The position numbers and the translations under genes are program-made. Positions 53,129 to 64,000 of a DNA stretch of 64,000 nucleotides are shown here, in pieces. The DNA is from Tolumonas lignilytica (GTDB lineage Bacteria > Pseudomonadota > Gammaproteobacteria > Enterobacterales > Aeromonadaceae). The stretch covers positions 1,456,001 to 1,520,000 of the forward strand of contig NZ_AZUK01000001.1 of assembly GCF_000527035.1 (NCBI RefSeq), given 5' to 3'. Positions within the stretch are counted from its first letter, which is position 1; every line of letters starts with the position of its first letter. A model generated the notes under the pieces. It was not told the origin of the DNA, made no database searches, and saw only the letters and a list, made by a program, of their open reading frames with translations.

Positions 53129-54098
53129 TGATATTACCCGTGATAGTTACCGTACCTTCATGAGAGTAAAGTCCGAACCATGTGGTCCATCCCAATCGGC
53201 ACTTATTATTTTCAGATAGCACGAATGCCTGCGACGATTGCGCTGGCATCGACAAACTTAAGTCATACGCCAACGGCTCTCGTAAAATAAACTCCACCAA
53301 CTGCCGCAACACGACATAGCCTTTACCGATGGGAAGGAAATAGTGGAACGTATCCCAATCCAATTCACAGATATGAATACGGAAAGAAGTCTGACGATCC
53401 GCAATGCGGTCACCCAAGAGCAGACTTTGACTCACTCGATGATTTGCGACACCTAAACAGTTACGTTGTGCAGCAGGGATCGTAATTTGCCGGATCACGC
53501 ACTGTTCGATCATCAATGTCTTATGGTTGAAGTAATAACGCAGCACTGCTTCCAACAAGGCGGCTGACTGAACCTTAATACTTAGCAACCCCAGATACGG
53601 CAATAATCGAGACCATTCAATGAGACTGTTACTCCGTAACTCTGGATATCCCAATCCAATCAGTGCAAACATCCTCGCTGAAAACATATCGTCTGCAGCT
53701 GGTTTAAACTGCACGTAATAACGGTATTTCTTCCAAATGGGATAAATCAGCACCTGTAACCGATGATTGAAAAGATCCATGAAATCGCGAATTACGCGAC
53801 CTTGTTCATCGTCATAAGCAATGGGTTCACAGTAATGCGCAGGTAAGGGTGAGCCCGTACCAAACAAATTGATGCTATTAATGACAAACTTAGCCCGAAT
53901 AACACCATGTTCCAGATAAAAACTGACATCCTCAATATCCCCCTTCGGAAAGGCCAAAGACGTGTTGCCAGCAAACGAGATCAATTGATAAGCATGATCC
54001 TCATCAAGTTGATTCGTCTGCGCCAGCCATTTACAACATAAATCAATGGCTTGAAATAAGCTGTAACATCTGATGGAGCCGACAAAAGGGCCCATCAT
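53115..54098 (-). CDS. tssG: T6SS baseplate protein TssG
   Basis: 327 residues from the ATG at 54098, which overlaps the tssF stop as TGATG; an in-frame ATG at 54134 is an alternative giving 339. Family pattern: CYSLFQAIDLCCKWL near the N-terminus, ISFAGNTSLAFPKGDI, GTGSPLPAHYCE and the C-terminal LGWTTWFG. Part of the TssE-F-G wedge. Order tssE-tssF-tssG-clpV is the standard one. Confidence 0.92.
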   Translation of the reverse strand: MMGPFVGSIRCYSLFQAIDLCCKWLAQTNQLDEDHAYQLISFAGNTSLAFPKGDIEDVSFYLEHGVIRAKFVINSINLFGTGSPLPAHYCEPIAYDDEQGRVIRDFMDLFNHRLQVLIYPIWKKYRYYVQFKPAADDMFSARMFALIGLGYPELRSNSLIEWSRLLPYLGLLSIKVQSAALLEAVLRYYFNHKTLMIEQCVIRQITIPAAQRNCLGVANHRVSQSLLLGDRIADRQTSFRIHICELDWDTFHYFLPIGKGYVVLRQLVEFILREPLAYDLSLSMPAQSSQAFVLSENNKCRLGWTTWFGLYSHEGTVTITGNINDNY

Positions 54099-55855
54099 CA
54101 ATTCAGAACTTGCTGCCCCATCCGCGGTGCCCATGTATAAATTGCCCCATCGCTACCAGTCACCTGCAGTTGATGAAAAGTATTCAAACCGGTAAAACAG
54201 CAGAAAAATTCATTCAACACTGCAGCAAATAAATACATATCGCCTTCACAAAGGAAATGAGACACATCCATTTCAATTTCCGTTCGCATCCCTCGGATAG
54301 GTAATCCCTGCCATATCCGATCGTCTGATACCTGCGTTATCTGATTAATTCCATCCAGCATTTTCCGCGTACGCCTCACCTGCACATCATCATAAAAACC
54401 GGGAATATCGTAGGTTTCTAATATCACGCGTAATGCTTGTACATTGGCTAATGACTGATAATTAAGAGACATGTTGGAAATAATTCGCCATAACGTATCG
54501 CCGGCGATGGGCGGCGGGTAGCTAACGGATAAGGGCGCAATATTATGAAAAGAGGCATATTGCGGCATGCCATCGCCGGCAACACATAGATCCCCTATCC
54601 TGATCTGCTCATGCAGAGCATGATCACAACAGGTCAAATCAACAGAAATGGTTTCTGTTATTTGATTGCTCACGCGAGTGTTATTAAAACTGAGCCAGGC
54701 TTCTGTATCATAATGGCCAATACCCGGTTTATACCGCACCCGGTAATAAGCATGTTCCTTTATGTCCACCTTCGAACGGAAACTTTCAAATTGGCAAAAG
54801 TTCCGCACTCCAAGTTCACCGGGTAACCAACCTGTTACCGCATCAATGGAAAGAATATGAGTCGTGAGGGATGCTGGCTCGGCAGTGATAACGCGATATT
54901 CCGTTTGTCGCTGATCATAACGAATAGGGATCGCATGGGTTTTAAAGACATTAACAACAGGTGAGCAATGTAAATGCACATGCTCCTTATGAGGCTGAAA
55001 ATGCAACATCGGTAAGCGAGATAACTCAAATTGCAACTCAATAGAGTAAGCCTGTTTTCTCTGTTTACAATGCTGTAAGACCGATAAGCCCTCAATCTCA
55101 ACAAATAAGAATTTTTGAGGAAATGCGAAATATTCCTGTAATAACAAATAACCATCAAAACAGTTCAATGGGTAATCCAATAACCGTTCTTCTTTCCCAA
55201 ATCCAACCGGTCGGATATTTTCAGGAGCCAGTGTTACCTCTTCCAGCAACAATCCTTGTTCATCTTTCAATATTAAGGATATGCGTCGCGTTAGTTGCAA
55301 CACCCCGAAATACAGCGAACAGGCAATGGCTCGCTCCCCTGAAAAATGCAAGCGCAGTGATGTCAATGCAATATCATCCATAGTGACAGCATCCATTGGT
55401 ATAAACGCCATCTGAAGGACACCGGCATCGCCTTGCGGATAAAAGTTGACTGCGCTGATTTGCAATGCCGATAATTCGGTCTCATAGCAAGTCAGAAATT
55501 TCGCTGTGGTCGCCTGAGGTAGTCGAGAGGATAAACCCGCTCCTTTAGGGATCTTGGGTACCTGATTTACTTGATACGCAGGTTTAAATTCCAGCATGCT
55601 AAAGCTGGGCAAGGGACGTAAATAGTTCGGCCACAGCAGTTGCAGCAAGGAATGACTTAATTCCGGTAATTCATCATCCAGTTTTTGTCGTAGCCGCCCC
55701 GCAATAAAAGCGACTCCCTCAAACAATCGGTCAACATCGGGATCGCGACCATCCTGACTGAGAAACGGTGCCAAGGCTGGGTTTTTCCTAGAAAAATCCC
55801 GACCTAATTCTTTCAGGGCCAGTAATTCATTCTGGAAATATTGGTTAAACAACAC
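54098..55855 (-). CDS. tssF: T6SS baseplate protein TssF (VasA)
   Basis: 585 residues. Starts at GTG, 11 bases inside the tssE 3' end. N-terminal hallmark YFQNELLALKELGRDFSRKNPALAPFL, DPDVDRLFEGVAFIAGRLRQKLDDE and LLQLLWPNYLRPLPSFSMLEF are diagnostic of TssF. Forms the baseplate wedge with TssE and TssG. Confidence 0.96.
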   Translation of the reverse strand: MLFNQYFQNELLALKELGRDFSRKNPALAPFLSQDGRDPDVDRLFEGVAFIAGRLRQKLDDELPELSHSLLQLLWPNYLRPLPSFSMLEFKPAYQVNQVPKIPKGAGLSSRLPQATTAKFLTCYETELSALQISAVNFYPQGDAGVLQMAFIPMDAVTMDDIALTSLRLHFSGERAIACSLYFGVLQLTRRISLILKDEQGLLLEEVTLAPENIRPVGFGKEERLLDYPLNCFDGYLLLQEYFAFPQKFLFVEIEGLSVLQHCKQRKQAYSIELQFELSRLPMLHFQPHKEHVHLHCSPVVNVFKTHAIPIRYDQRQTEYRVITAEPASLTTHILSIDAVTGWLPGELGVRNFCQFESFRSKVDIKEHAYYRVRYKPGIGHYDTEAWLSFNNTRVSNQITETISVDLTCCDHALHEQIRIGDLCVAGDGMPQYASFHNIAPLSVSYPPPIAGDTLWRIISNMSLNYQSLANVQALRVILETYDIPGFYDDVQVRRTRKMLDGINQITQVSDDRIWQGLPIRGMRTEIEMDVSHFLCEGDMYLFAAVLNEFFCCFTGLNTFHQLQVTGSDGAIYTWAPRMGQQVLN

Positions 55856-56258
55856 GTTGTAACCTCAAGCTAGCATGACCTAACACATCCACACCAATAG
55901 TCAACGCAGACACTAAACCATCCACCTGCATCATCCCCGTGATACGAAAAGCTAGGGATAATGCCCCTGCCACCTCAGAATCATGTGTGACACGGACATT
56001 CGTCAGACGAGGCTCATAACTATTGATAACCCATTCCACATGGCGACAAATCCGGTTGATCGAGTCATATCGACTGGCATTCGCATCATTTAAATCAGGC
56101 AATCCATAGTCAGGCAGACAAAGGACGGTACCCTGCCGTGTCTGCAACAACTTGGCTATGTGATTCAGAATTGATTCGGCCAAACTCGCCTCGGTCAACC
56201 GCATATCACGACCAACCGCTTCACCACTCAGTCGCTCAAACAGACTGCCGTATTCCAC
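55845..56258 (-). CDS. tssE: T6SS baseplate protein TssE (gp25-like)
   Basis: 137 residues, GTG start behind an AAGGAATAAG ribosome site. The gp25-like core is visible: SLAESILNHIAKLLQTRQG, LCLPDYGLPDLND and the end beta part. Located directly between tssC and tssF, where gp25-type proteins normally sit. Caps the wedge and starts sheath assembly. Confidence 0.94.
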   Translation of the reverse strand: MEYGSLFERLSGEAVGRDMRLTEASLAESILNHIAKLLQTRQGTVLCLPDYGLPDLNDANASRYDSINRICRHVEWVINSYEPRLTNVRVTHDSEVAGALSLAFRITGMMQVDGLVSALTIGVDVLGHASLRLQRVV

Positions 56259-56260
56259 CC

Positions 56261-57736
56261 TTATTCCTTATCGAGTTTTCCAACCAGAGAAAGAGTGAAA
56301 TCAGCTCCCATAAACTTGAAATGTGGACGTACCGCGATTCCTACGCGATACCAACCGGGTTCCCCATCGACATCTTCCACGGTAATTTGAGCCGCGCGGA
56401 GTGGACGACGACTGCGCACTTCTGCCGGAGGATTCTCTTGATCGGCAACGTATTGCCTCAACCATTTATTTAATTCATTCTCAAGCTGTGTCCGTTCCTT
56501 CCACGAACCAATCTGTTCTCGTTGTAATACTTTGATGTAATGAGCTAAACGGCAAACAACAAACATATAGGGTAGCTGCGTACCAAGCTTATAATTCAAT
56601 TCAGCTTTTTTCCCATCTTCACTGGTACCGAAAAATTTCGGTTTTTGTGCTGAATTCGCTGAGAAAAAAGCTGCATTATCCGATCCTTTCCGCATGGTCA
56701 GAGAAATAAAGCCTTGTTCTGCTAACTGATACTCTCGGCGATCAGAAACCAGAATCTCCGTCGGAATTTTTGTTTCAATTTCTCCCATACTTTCAAAATG
56801 ATGCAGAGGGAGATCGGTAACGGCTCCACCCGAACGTGGCCCGACAATATTTGGACACCAGCGATATTTCGCAAAACTTTCTGTCAGGCGTGTAGCAAAT
56901 GCATAGACTGAATTGCCCCACAGGTAATGTTCATGAGTGGTTGTGACATTTTCGTTATAAACAAAGGATTTAATCGGATTTTCATCAGGACTGTAGGGTT
57001 GTCGTAACAAAAAACGAGGCATAGTCAGACCAACGTAACGACTGTCTTCCGTTTCGCGGAAACTTTGCCATTTAGAGTACTGAGGCCCATCAAAATGATC
57101 ATTTAAGTCTTTGATATTTGGCAATCCCTCAAAACTCTCTAAACCAAAATATTTAGGGCCAGCTGCTGCTATAAAAGGGGTATGAGCCATTGCAGCAACA
57201 GATGCCGAATATTGCAGTGTTTTCACATCTGGAGCTGATGGGCCGAATGCATAGTTAGCAATAATAGCACCTACAGGTTCCCCACCAAATTGCCCATACT
57301 CTGCCGTATAGACATGTTTATATAAACCGGAATGAGTAATATCTGCAGCATCCTCAAAATCATCCAATAAATCTTCTTTAGATACGTTAAGGACTTCCAG
57401 TTTAATGTTTTGGTCAAAATCTGTCCGATCAACTACTAATTTCAGGCCCCGCCACGCCGATTCCATTTGTTGAAAGCGAGCATCATGTAAAATCTCATCC
57501 ACTTGGCGTCCTAACTTTTCATCAATAGCCGCAATCATTTTATCGACTAATGCTTTTTTGACTGGTTCAGTAGCGGATTTATTTTTTAATAACTCTTCTA
57601 TAAATGCACTGACACCACGCCTAGCGATGTCATAGGCTTCATCCTGTGGTGTTAATTTTGTTTCGGCAATAATGCGATCCAATATATTAATGTGGGTCGA
57701 CATCACAACTGCTTGTTCATGTTCTTTTAATTTCAT
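56261..57736 (-). CDS. tssC: T6SS sheath large subunit TssC (VipB)
   Basis: 491 residues. Diagnostic segments include FQQMESAWRGLKLVVDRTDF, GQFGGEPVGAIIANYAF, QYSASVAAMAHTPFIAAAGP and the end region PHFKFMGADFTLSLVGKLDKE. Full length for TssC. Assembles with TssB into the contractile sheath that ClpV recycles. Follows tssB by 19 bases. Confidence 0.97.
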   Translation of the reverse strand: MKLKEHEQAVVMSTHINILDRIIAETKLTPQDEAYDIARRGVSAFIEELLKNKSATEPVKKALVDKMIAAIDEKLGRQVDEILHDARFQQMESAWRGLKLVVDRTDFDQNIKLEVLNVSKEDLLDDFEDAADITHSGLYKHVYTAEYGQFGGEPVGAIIANYAFGPSAPDVKTLQYSASVAAMAHTPFIAAAGPKYFGLESFEGLPNIKDLNDHFDGPQYSKWQSFRETEDSRYVGLTMPRFLLRQPYSPDENPIKSFVYNENVTTTHEHYLWGNSVYAFATRLTESFAKYRWCPNIVGPRSGGAVTDLPLHHFESMGEIETKIPTEILVSDRREYQLAEQGFISLTMRKGSDNAAFFSANSAQKPKFFGTSEDGKKAELNYKLGTQLPYMFVVCRLAHYIKVLQREQIGSWKERTQLENELNKWLRQYVADQENPPAEVRSRRPLRAAQITVEDVDGEPGWYRVGIAVRPHFKFMGADFTLSLVGKLDKE

Positions 57737-57755
57737 ATCCCGTGCCTAATTATGG

Positions 57756-58250
57756 TTATTTATCAGCCATACCCAATTCAGCTAATACTTTATTTCGGGC
57801 TTCTTGATTGGTTAGTACGTCTTCAATTGCTTTTCTGAATGATGGCACATTACCCAGCGGCCCTTTCAATGCTACTAATGCATCGCGTAATTCCATCAGA
57901 GCCTTCATTTCAGGTACCTGTTGTACCAAGCTGGCAGGATCAAAATCTTTCAATGTTTTGAATTGTAAATTGATAGCCATTTGCTCCTGCGTATCATCTA
58001 CAGACAAACGATTAGGAACTTGTAGATCCAAAGTAAGCCCGTGCTTTTCTAATACTTCATTAAAATTATTTTTATTAATATTGTTCGCTTTGCGATCCTC
58101 AAGCTTACGTTCATCACTTGCTAAGGTATAATCACCAACCATCATCAGTTTTAATGGCAATTCAAGCTCTTCCAAACCATCTCCAGAAGAGGGTTTGAAT
58201 GTGACATTAATTCGCTCCTTCGGTGCAACGGAGCCTTCTTTTCCCGTCAT
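57756..58250 (-). CDS. tssB: T6SS sheath small subunit TssB (VipA)
   Basis: 164 residues. Begins near GSVAPKERINVTFKPSSGDG and continues with ELPLKLMMVGDYTL, RKANNINKNNFNEVLEKHGL and a C-terminal helix of the ClpV-binding type (FRKAIEDVLTNQEARNKVLAELG). Always paired with TssC, which follows. 12 bases after tssA. Confidence 0.97.
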   Translation of the reverse strand: MTGKEGSVAPKERINVTFKPSSGDGLEELELPLKLMMVGDYTLASDERKLEDRKANNINKNNFNEVLEKHGLTLDLQVPNRLSVDDTQEQMAINLQFKTLKDFDPASLVQQVPEMKALMELRDALVALKGPLGNVPSFRKAIEDVLTNQEARNKVLAELGMADK

Positions 58251-58262
58251 TTTTACTCCAAA

Positions 58263-59807
58263 TTAAAAAGCGATGGATATATCCATACGATAAAGTTTAT
58301 TTTTAATTTCGCTAATTTTGTCTTTCTGATTTTTAAAGTTTCCCTTCTCCAGACTATGCAACCAGAGCAATAAAACATCCTTAGCCAAAGCAGGCTCCCA
58401 TTGATAAATGTGAAATTGATTAACCAATAAATCAATTTCCTCCAGAATATGCAAAGCAAGATCATGACGCAGATATTGTTGGCACAATTTAACCAACATT
58501 AATAACCACATAACTTTTTCACGCATAGAACCTACTGAATTAGCCATAAGCTGAAGATCTAAAATTTCCTGTTTTAGGCAGGAACGATCTTTTACAATAT
58601 TGTTCTGCGCCACTTCATAGGCGGTTATCCATGGCATTTCGTTCAATGAGGAATGCGTAGAAAAAATATCAGGGCGATTTGATGTTAAATCGTGATCTGA
58701 CTCCAACCATATTTTGGTGGGTTCAGAAGCAAATGGGGTTCCATCGTCAAAATAAAGCTCAACTATTGATGTAAATTTACTCAGGAAAGAATATAAATAC
58801 TGACGTAGATGCTCTGCCATCTGATTAAATCCTAATCCTTCCAATGCCTGAGCACACCAATAGTGACCATCAAGCCAAAACGGCGCTTTTGACAAACTAA
58901 TTTCTAATTCAGGAATCAACGTTGAAAACTCACCAGCTATTAAACGTTGTTGATATTCTTGTAATTTATTCATTGGCAGTGGTTTTAATCTGGTACGTTT
59001 CTGCTCATCCGCAATAGGTGCAGAGACAATTTGCAACCATGCACAACCACGTGTAAGCAGATAGGCCCTTGGATCTGCCAAATCTTTGTTCAAAAGCCAT
59101 GGAATAAGAAGACGCGATTGTTCCTGTAAACCACGGGCAATACGAATACTGCTATTTTCTTCTGTAACTGTGGAAGTAATGGTAGTTTCAGAAATACTAT
59201 CTGCCGATGCCAAGCCTGTTTGATGCTTACTTATAACTGGTATAATTACTTCGGATTCTTTTCGATATAATATATTTTTTAATTCGTGCAATTTAGGTTG
59301 TAGAAAAGGAGCATCACTTCCAAATTTTAAATTTAGCAACTCGCAGCATGACTCAATAGAATTTATTACCGTTAGTAATCTTTCTTTTGATAACTTTTCC
59401 GCAAAGTTATTTGTATTAACTTCAATTCGGTCAAATAACCAACTCAAAACAGCCAATCTAGATGTTAATTTTATGGGAAAGCAAACATCAAAATATTTAT
59501 TTATAAAACCACTTAGCAAGTCAAAAACAAAAACAACCCTTTCTTCATTTCCTGTTTTTAAAATTGCCAATGAAAACCAACAAATAACACGCAAATCTTT
59601 ACTATGATTAATCAATATATCATACCCAATCTTCTTAATTAACTCCCAATCTGTTTTATGTTCTCGATGGCAACTGGTCAACTTGGAGATTTCATTTTCT
59701 ATAATTTCAAAATCAGCTTGATATCTAACATCATCACCTTGACACAAGTGATGCCCTACTATTGGTGCCATAATAGAATCAATTATAGTACTATCACTGA
59801 TATTCAT
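58263..59807 (-). CDS. tssA: T6SS assembly protein TssA (VasJ-type)
   Basis: 514 residues. Residues about 12-80 form the ImpA N-terminal domain (GHHLCQGDDVRYQADFEIIENEISKL, DWELIKKIGYDIL, LRVICWFSLAI), followed by a VasJ-like C-terminal region (about 390-510, MREKVMWLLMLVKLCQQYLRHDLALHILEE). TssA proteins sit at the sheath end and guide polymerisation. The gene is visibly more AT-rich than the rest of the cluster and has a markedly different codon feel. First gene of the operon; its promoter should lie in 59808-60063. Confidence 0.9.
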   Translation of the reverse strand: MNISDSTIIDSIMAPIVGHHLCQGDDVRYQADFEIIENEISKLTSCHREHKTDWELIKKIGYDILINHSKDLRVICWFSLAILKTGNEERVVFVFDLLSGFINKYFDVCFPIKLTSRLAVLSWLFDRIEVNTNNFAEKLSKERLLTVINSIESCCELLNLKFGSDAPFLQPKLHELKNILYRKESEVIIPVISKHQTGLASADSISETTITSTVTEENSSIRIARGLQEQSRLLIPWLLNKDLADPRAYLLTRGCAWLQIVSAPIADEQKRTRLKPLPMNKLQEYQQRLIAGEFSTLIPELEISLSKAPFWLDGHYWCAQALEGLGFNQMAEHLRQYLYSFLSKFTSIVELYFDDGTPFASEPTKIWLESDHDLTSNRPDIFSTHSSLNEMPWITAYEVAQNNIVKDRSCLKQEILDLQLMANSVGSMREKVMWLLMLVKLCQQYLRHDLALHILEEIDLLVNQFHIYQWEPALAKDVLLLWLHSLEKGNFKNQKDKISEIKNKLYRMDISIAF

Positions 59808-60063
59808 TTAAAATTACGCATGCGTGCTTAACTGTGCAAAAAATTGTAAGTAATAATTAATATTTACTCAATATAATGCATAAATAAAATCAATAATCTG
59901 TCAGATATACCAGATAAGAAATATAAAAATAATATCTATATGAAATTTATACTGTAATTAATTTCAGCTTTATTTTTTAATTACTGTCATTACTCAACTA
60001 GCTATACGAAGAACCAGTCTATGTGTTATGCTTTCTATTATTAATGACAAGGAAGCGTGAACT
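59808..60063. promoter_or_regulatory. Divergent promoter region of T6SS operon and ppnP
   Basis: 256 very AT-rich bases between divergent starts. A perfect palindrome ACGCATGCGT lies at 59817-59826, close to the tssA start. I do not find a sigma-54 -24/-12 pair for tssA (a TTGCA string occurs without the matching TGGC), so the operon may use sigma-70 while VasH acts on other genes. No protein or RNA gene seen. Confidence 0.35.
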
Positions 60064-60345
60064 ATGTTGCAAGTTAATGAATATTTTTCCGGTAAGGTAA
60101 AATCTATCGGATTTGATAATGCAGAACAGAAAGCCACTGTTGGTGTTATGGCGCCAGGAGAGTACGAATTTGGTACCGGTGCACCGGAATTAATGGTTAT
60201 TATCCGAGGAGCATTAACGGTACTACTTCCTGGTGAACAAAATTGGCAAACCTTCGCTGCAGGTCAAGAATTTAATGTTCCAGGTAACAGCAAATTCCAG
60301 CTGAAAGTGACCGTTGATACGGCTTATCTATGCGAGTTTAAATAA
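60064..60345 (+). CDS. ppnP: Pyrimidine/purine nucleoside phosphorylase PpnP
   Basis: 93 residues, cupin fold, formerly YaiE/DUF1255. The N-terminus [17 protein letters not shown] and the end of the cupin ([22 protein letters not shown]) match E. coli PpnP from memory. Cleaves several nucleosides by phosphorolysis to base and ribose 1-phosphate. Own promoter and terminator. Confidence 0.94.
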   Translation: MLQVNEYFSGKVKSIGFDNAEQKATVGVMAPGEYEFGTGAPELMVIIRGALTVLLPGEQNWQTFAAGQEFNVPGNSKFQLKVTVDTAYLCEFK

Positions 60346-60633
60346 GCCAACACCACACTGAATTCATTATCAGCAGACCGCTGAACAACTTTTTCAGTTA
60401 ATAAGCCGGCGTCAATATTAAAAATGACCCGGTTTTTTAAGCCATAAGCATACTGGCCAAACTTAATCTATTGATTTTTATTGAGATAGATTCACATCTT
60501 TCTTCCTAGTTTTCTAATGCAAACTTACTTTTCATAACATGAAATCATAGTGCAATGTTATTATGGAGAGCATAATCCTCATTGCGTTATAAAATTACAC
60601 TTCTCTCAAGATCTGATCTAGGAAAAAATCGCG
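60346..60633. other. Intergenic region with terminator and hairpin before ybaK
   Basis: 288 AT-rich bases. Apart from the ppnP terminator (60407-60439), a long imperfect hairpin is formed by GCAATGTTATTATG (60552-60565) and CATAATCCTCATTGC (60571-60585), in the likely leader of ybaK. No gene seen. Confidence 0.4.
60407..60439 (+). terminator. Terminator of ppnP
   Basis: CCGGcGTCA (60407-60415) pairs with TGACCCGG (60426-60433) with one bulge, followed by TTTTTT. Confidence 0.65.
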
Positions 60634-61095
60634 ATGACACCAGCAATACGTCTGCTAAAAAAAATGGGAACTACATTCAGAATTCATACGTATCAATGCG
60701 ATGTCCACGATGATTTTGGAAAGCATTGTGCACATCAGCTAGGTGTAGAAGAACATAAAGTTTTCAAGACACTTTTGCTCCAGCATGAGAAACATACCGT
60801 AACCGCAATTGTTCCTGTAAATACACGCCTCAATCTGAAATTATCAGCCAAAGCGATACATTTTAAACAACTAACCATGATGCTACCAACGGACGCAGAA
60901 CGCGTAACAGGTTATAAATTGGGCGGAATAAGTCCATTTGCGCAAAAAAAAACATCCACAACCCTTTTGGATGAAAGTGCATTATCTCTTTCATCTATTT
61001 TTGTCAGTGGTGGTAAACGAGGCTTATCTATCGAGATTGCCCCCCAAGAGCTCATTAAGCTATTGAACGCAACAGTAGCTCCAATAGGAGACTGA
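60634..61095 (+). CDS. ybaK: Cys-tRNA(Pro)/Cys-tRNA(Cys) deacylase YbaK
   Basis: 153 residues of the YbaK/EbsC family, which hydrolyses misacylated Cys-tRNA(Pro). Visible: EEHKVFKTLLL (catalytic Lys region), VPVNTRLNLKLSAKAI, ERVTGYKLGGISPFAQKK and VSGGKRGLSIEIAP, all standard. Cytosolic. Terminator at 61095 follows directly. Confidence 0.93.
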   Translation: MTPAIRLLKKMGTTFRIHTYQCDVHDDFGKHCAHQLGVEEHKVFKTLLLQHEKHTVTAIVPVNTRLNLKLSAKAIHFKQLTMMLPTDAERVTGYKLGGISPFAQKKTSTTLLDESALSLSSIFVSGGKRGLSIEIAPQELIKLLNATVAPIGD

Positions 61096-61118
61096 GCATC
61101 GATTGATGCTTTTTTGTT
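61095..61118 (+). terminator. Terminator of ybaK
   Basis: AGCATC (61095-61100) pairs with GATGCT (61105-61110) around GATT, followed by TTTTTGTT. It overlaps the stop codon. Confidence 0.8.
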
Positions 61119-61307
61119 AAAAATGATCTTCGTAAATATTTTATTTTGATTATCACAAAAACAGCGTCTAAGCTGAAAAGAGCGGGCAAGAAAAAACCAT
61201 CTTCAAATTAACTTTGTCAGCCACTCCATAAAGCATGCTGGTTTACAATAGCTGCTATGGACTCCTTCTTTTACTACTTCCAAATACTGCACAGGAGCCA
61301 ATGCAAT

Positions 61308-61505
61308 ATGGAACAACATCTAACAGAAATTAAAAATGCTCATTTATTCATGGAATATCTGATGTGTATTGGCGTGAAATCACCTCGCTCACGACGGGAT
61401 GACTGGGAACTTGTTGATAAAGAAAGGGTTTTGGCTAGAATAAAAAAAGATAAGAACGGTGATACAAAATTTTTTATATGTGCAGCATTACTGGGTCGCA
61501 GATGA
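61308..61505 (+). CDS. Small protein of unknown function
   Basis: 65 residues from the ATG at 61308, preceded by AGGAG at about ten bases; a longer start at 61257 has no ribosome site. The sequence is charged (ELVDKERVLARIKKDKNGD) with a hydrophobic end ICAALLGRR. I do not recognise a family. It ends next to the rRNA operon terminator, which can also terminate it in this direction. Real translation is plausible but not proven. Confidence 0.5.
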   Translation: MEQHLTEIKNAHLFMEYLMCIGVKSPRSRRDDWELVDKERVLARIKKDKNGDTKFFICAALLGRR

Positions 61506-61519
61506 TTTTGCACCAAAAC

Positions 61520-61543
61520 AAAAAAACCCCGCATTAGCGGGGT
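61520..61543 (-). terminator. rRNA operon terminator
   Basis: ACCCCGC and GCGGGGT pair around ATTA (61526-61543); on the minus strand a run of T follows (61520-61525). It ends the 16S-23S-5S operon. On the plus strand the hairpin is followed by TCTTGTTTTT and may also stop the gene at 61308. Confidence 0.9.
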
Positions 61544-61581
61544 TCTTGTTTTTACTCATCTTGACTTTCGTCTAATTTAGA

Positions 61582-61699
61582 AGCCTGGCAGTGTCCTACT
61601 CTCACATGGCGAATGCCACACTACCATCGGCGCTACAACGTTTCACTTCTGTGTTCGGAATGGGTACAGGTGGTTCCATCGCGCTATCGCCGCCAGGCA
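61582..61699 (-). rRNA. rrf: 5S ribosomal RNA
   Basis: On the minus strand it starts TGCCTGGCGGC and ends CTGCCAGGCTT, with the conserved middle CGCCGATGGTAGTGTGGC. About 118 bases, normal for gammaproteobacteria. It follows 23S by about 74 bases and no tRNA lies between it and the terminator. Confidence 0.96.
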
Positions 61700-61772
61700 T
61701 ATTCGGTTCATTGGAAAGCTATCATTCAATCAGTCAAACAAGCATTGGGGTTTGAAACCACTTGGGTGTTGT

Positions 61773-64000
<2,228 letters not shown>

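Noticed and set aside
59808..59850. Sigma-54 promoter before tssA
   Set aside because: TTGCA is present but the GG pair at -24 is missing at the correct distance.
61700..61772. tRNA gene in the 23S-5S spacer or after 5S
   Set aside because: Neither the 23S-5S spacer nor the sequence between 5S and the terminator shows a cloverleaf or conserved T-arm.

Overview
The window is from a gammaproteobacterium, most plausibly a member of the Aeromonadaceae (Tolumonas- or Aeromonas-like). The basis is the style of the genes (E. coli-like gshA, ppnP, ybaK, DcuS/DcuR-type two-component pair, VasH-type T6SS) and the 5S/23S sequence; no database search was possible, so the genus is an inference.

Layout. 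(1) 1-1225: the N-terminus of a PAS-type receptor (cut by the window edge) and a DUF2750 protein. (2) 1384-20968: a cassette around a giant 3990-residue surface protein. It holds three membrane-fusion (HlyD-like) proteins in a tightly overlapping operon, one of them fused to an M50 site-2-protease-like membrane domain with a possible PqqD/RRE-like N-terminus; two exported phage-tail-collar proteins on the opposite strand; the adhesin itself (N-terminal LEPR motif, DUF4347, beta-helical PATR region, nineteen 102-residue Ig-like repeats); and a TolC-like lipoprotein. No ABC ATPase is encoded here. This is the best candidate in the window for an undescribed export or maturation system. (3) 20969-23478: a TPP riboswitch with a visible Shine-Dalgarno-sequestering hairpin controlling the salvage operon thiM-thiE-thiD. 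(4) 23480-25801: a CHASE4-like/GGDEF/EAL c-di-GMP enzyme. (5) 26106-31394: a 2-hydroxycarboxylate transporter, malic enzyme, DcuS-like kinase and DcuR-like regulator, read as one operon for uptake and fermentation of malate or citrate. (6) 31728-37608: yfcG-type glutathione transferase, CSS-EAL phosphodiesterase, gshA and a phosphoethanolamine transferase; the first three share a thiol/redox theme. (7) 37953-59807: a type VI secretion gene cluster, all on the minus strand, tssA-B-C-E-F-G-clpV-vasH-(new 41-residue lipoprotein)-tagH-tssJ-tssK-tssL-tssM-pppA-ppkA-vgrG. Hcp, PAAR and any obvious effector are absent from the window. (8) 60064-61505: ppnP, ybaK and a small unknown gene. (9) 61520-64000: the 3' end of an rRNA operon (23S part, 5S, terminator) on the minus strand.

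How it fits together: the cassette in (2) would build and export a very large repetitive adhesin. The c-di-GMP enzymes in (4) and (6) are natural regulators of such adhesion, but nothing in the sequence links them directly. The T6SS provides the sheath, baseplate, membrane complex and a phosphorylation switch (PpkA/PppA/TagH), and must borrow Hcp and effectors from elsewhere in the genome.
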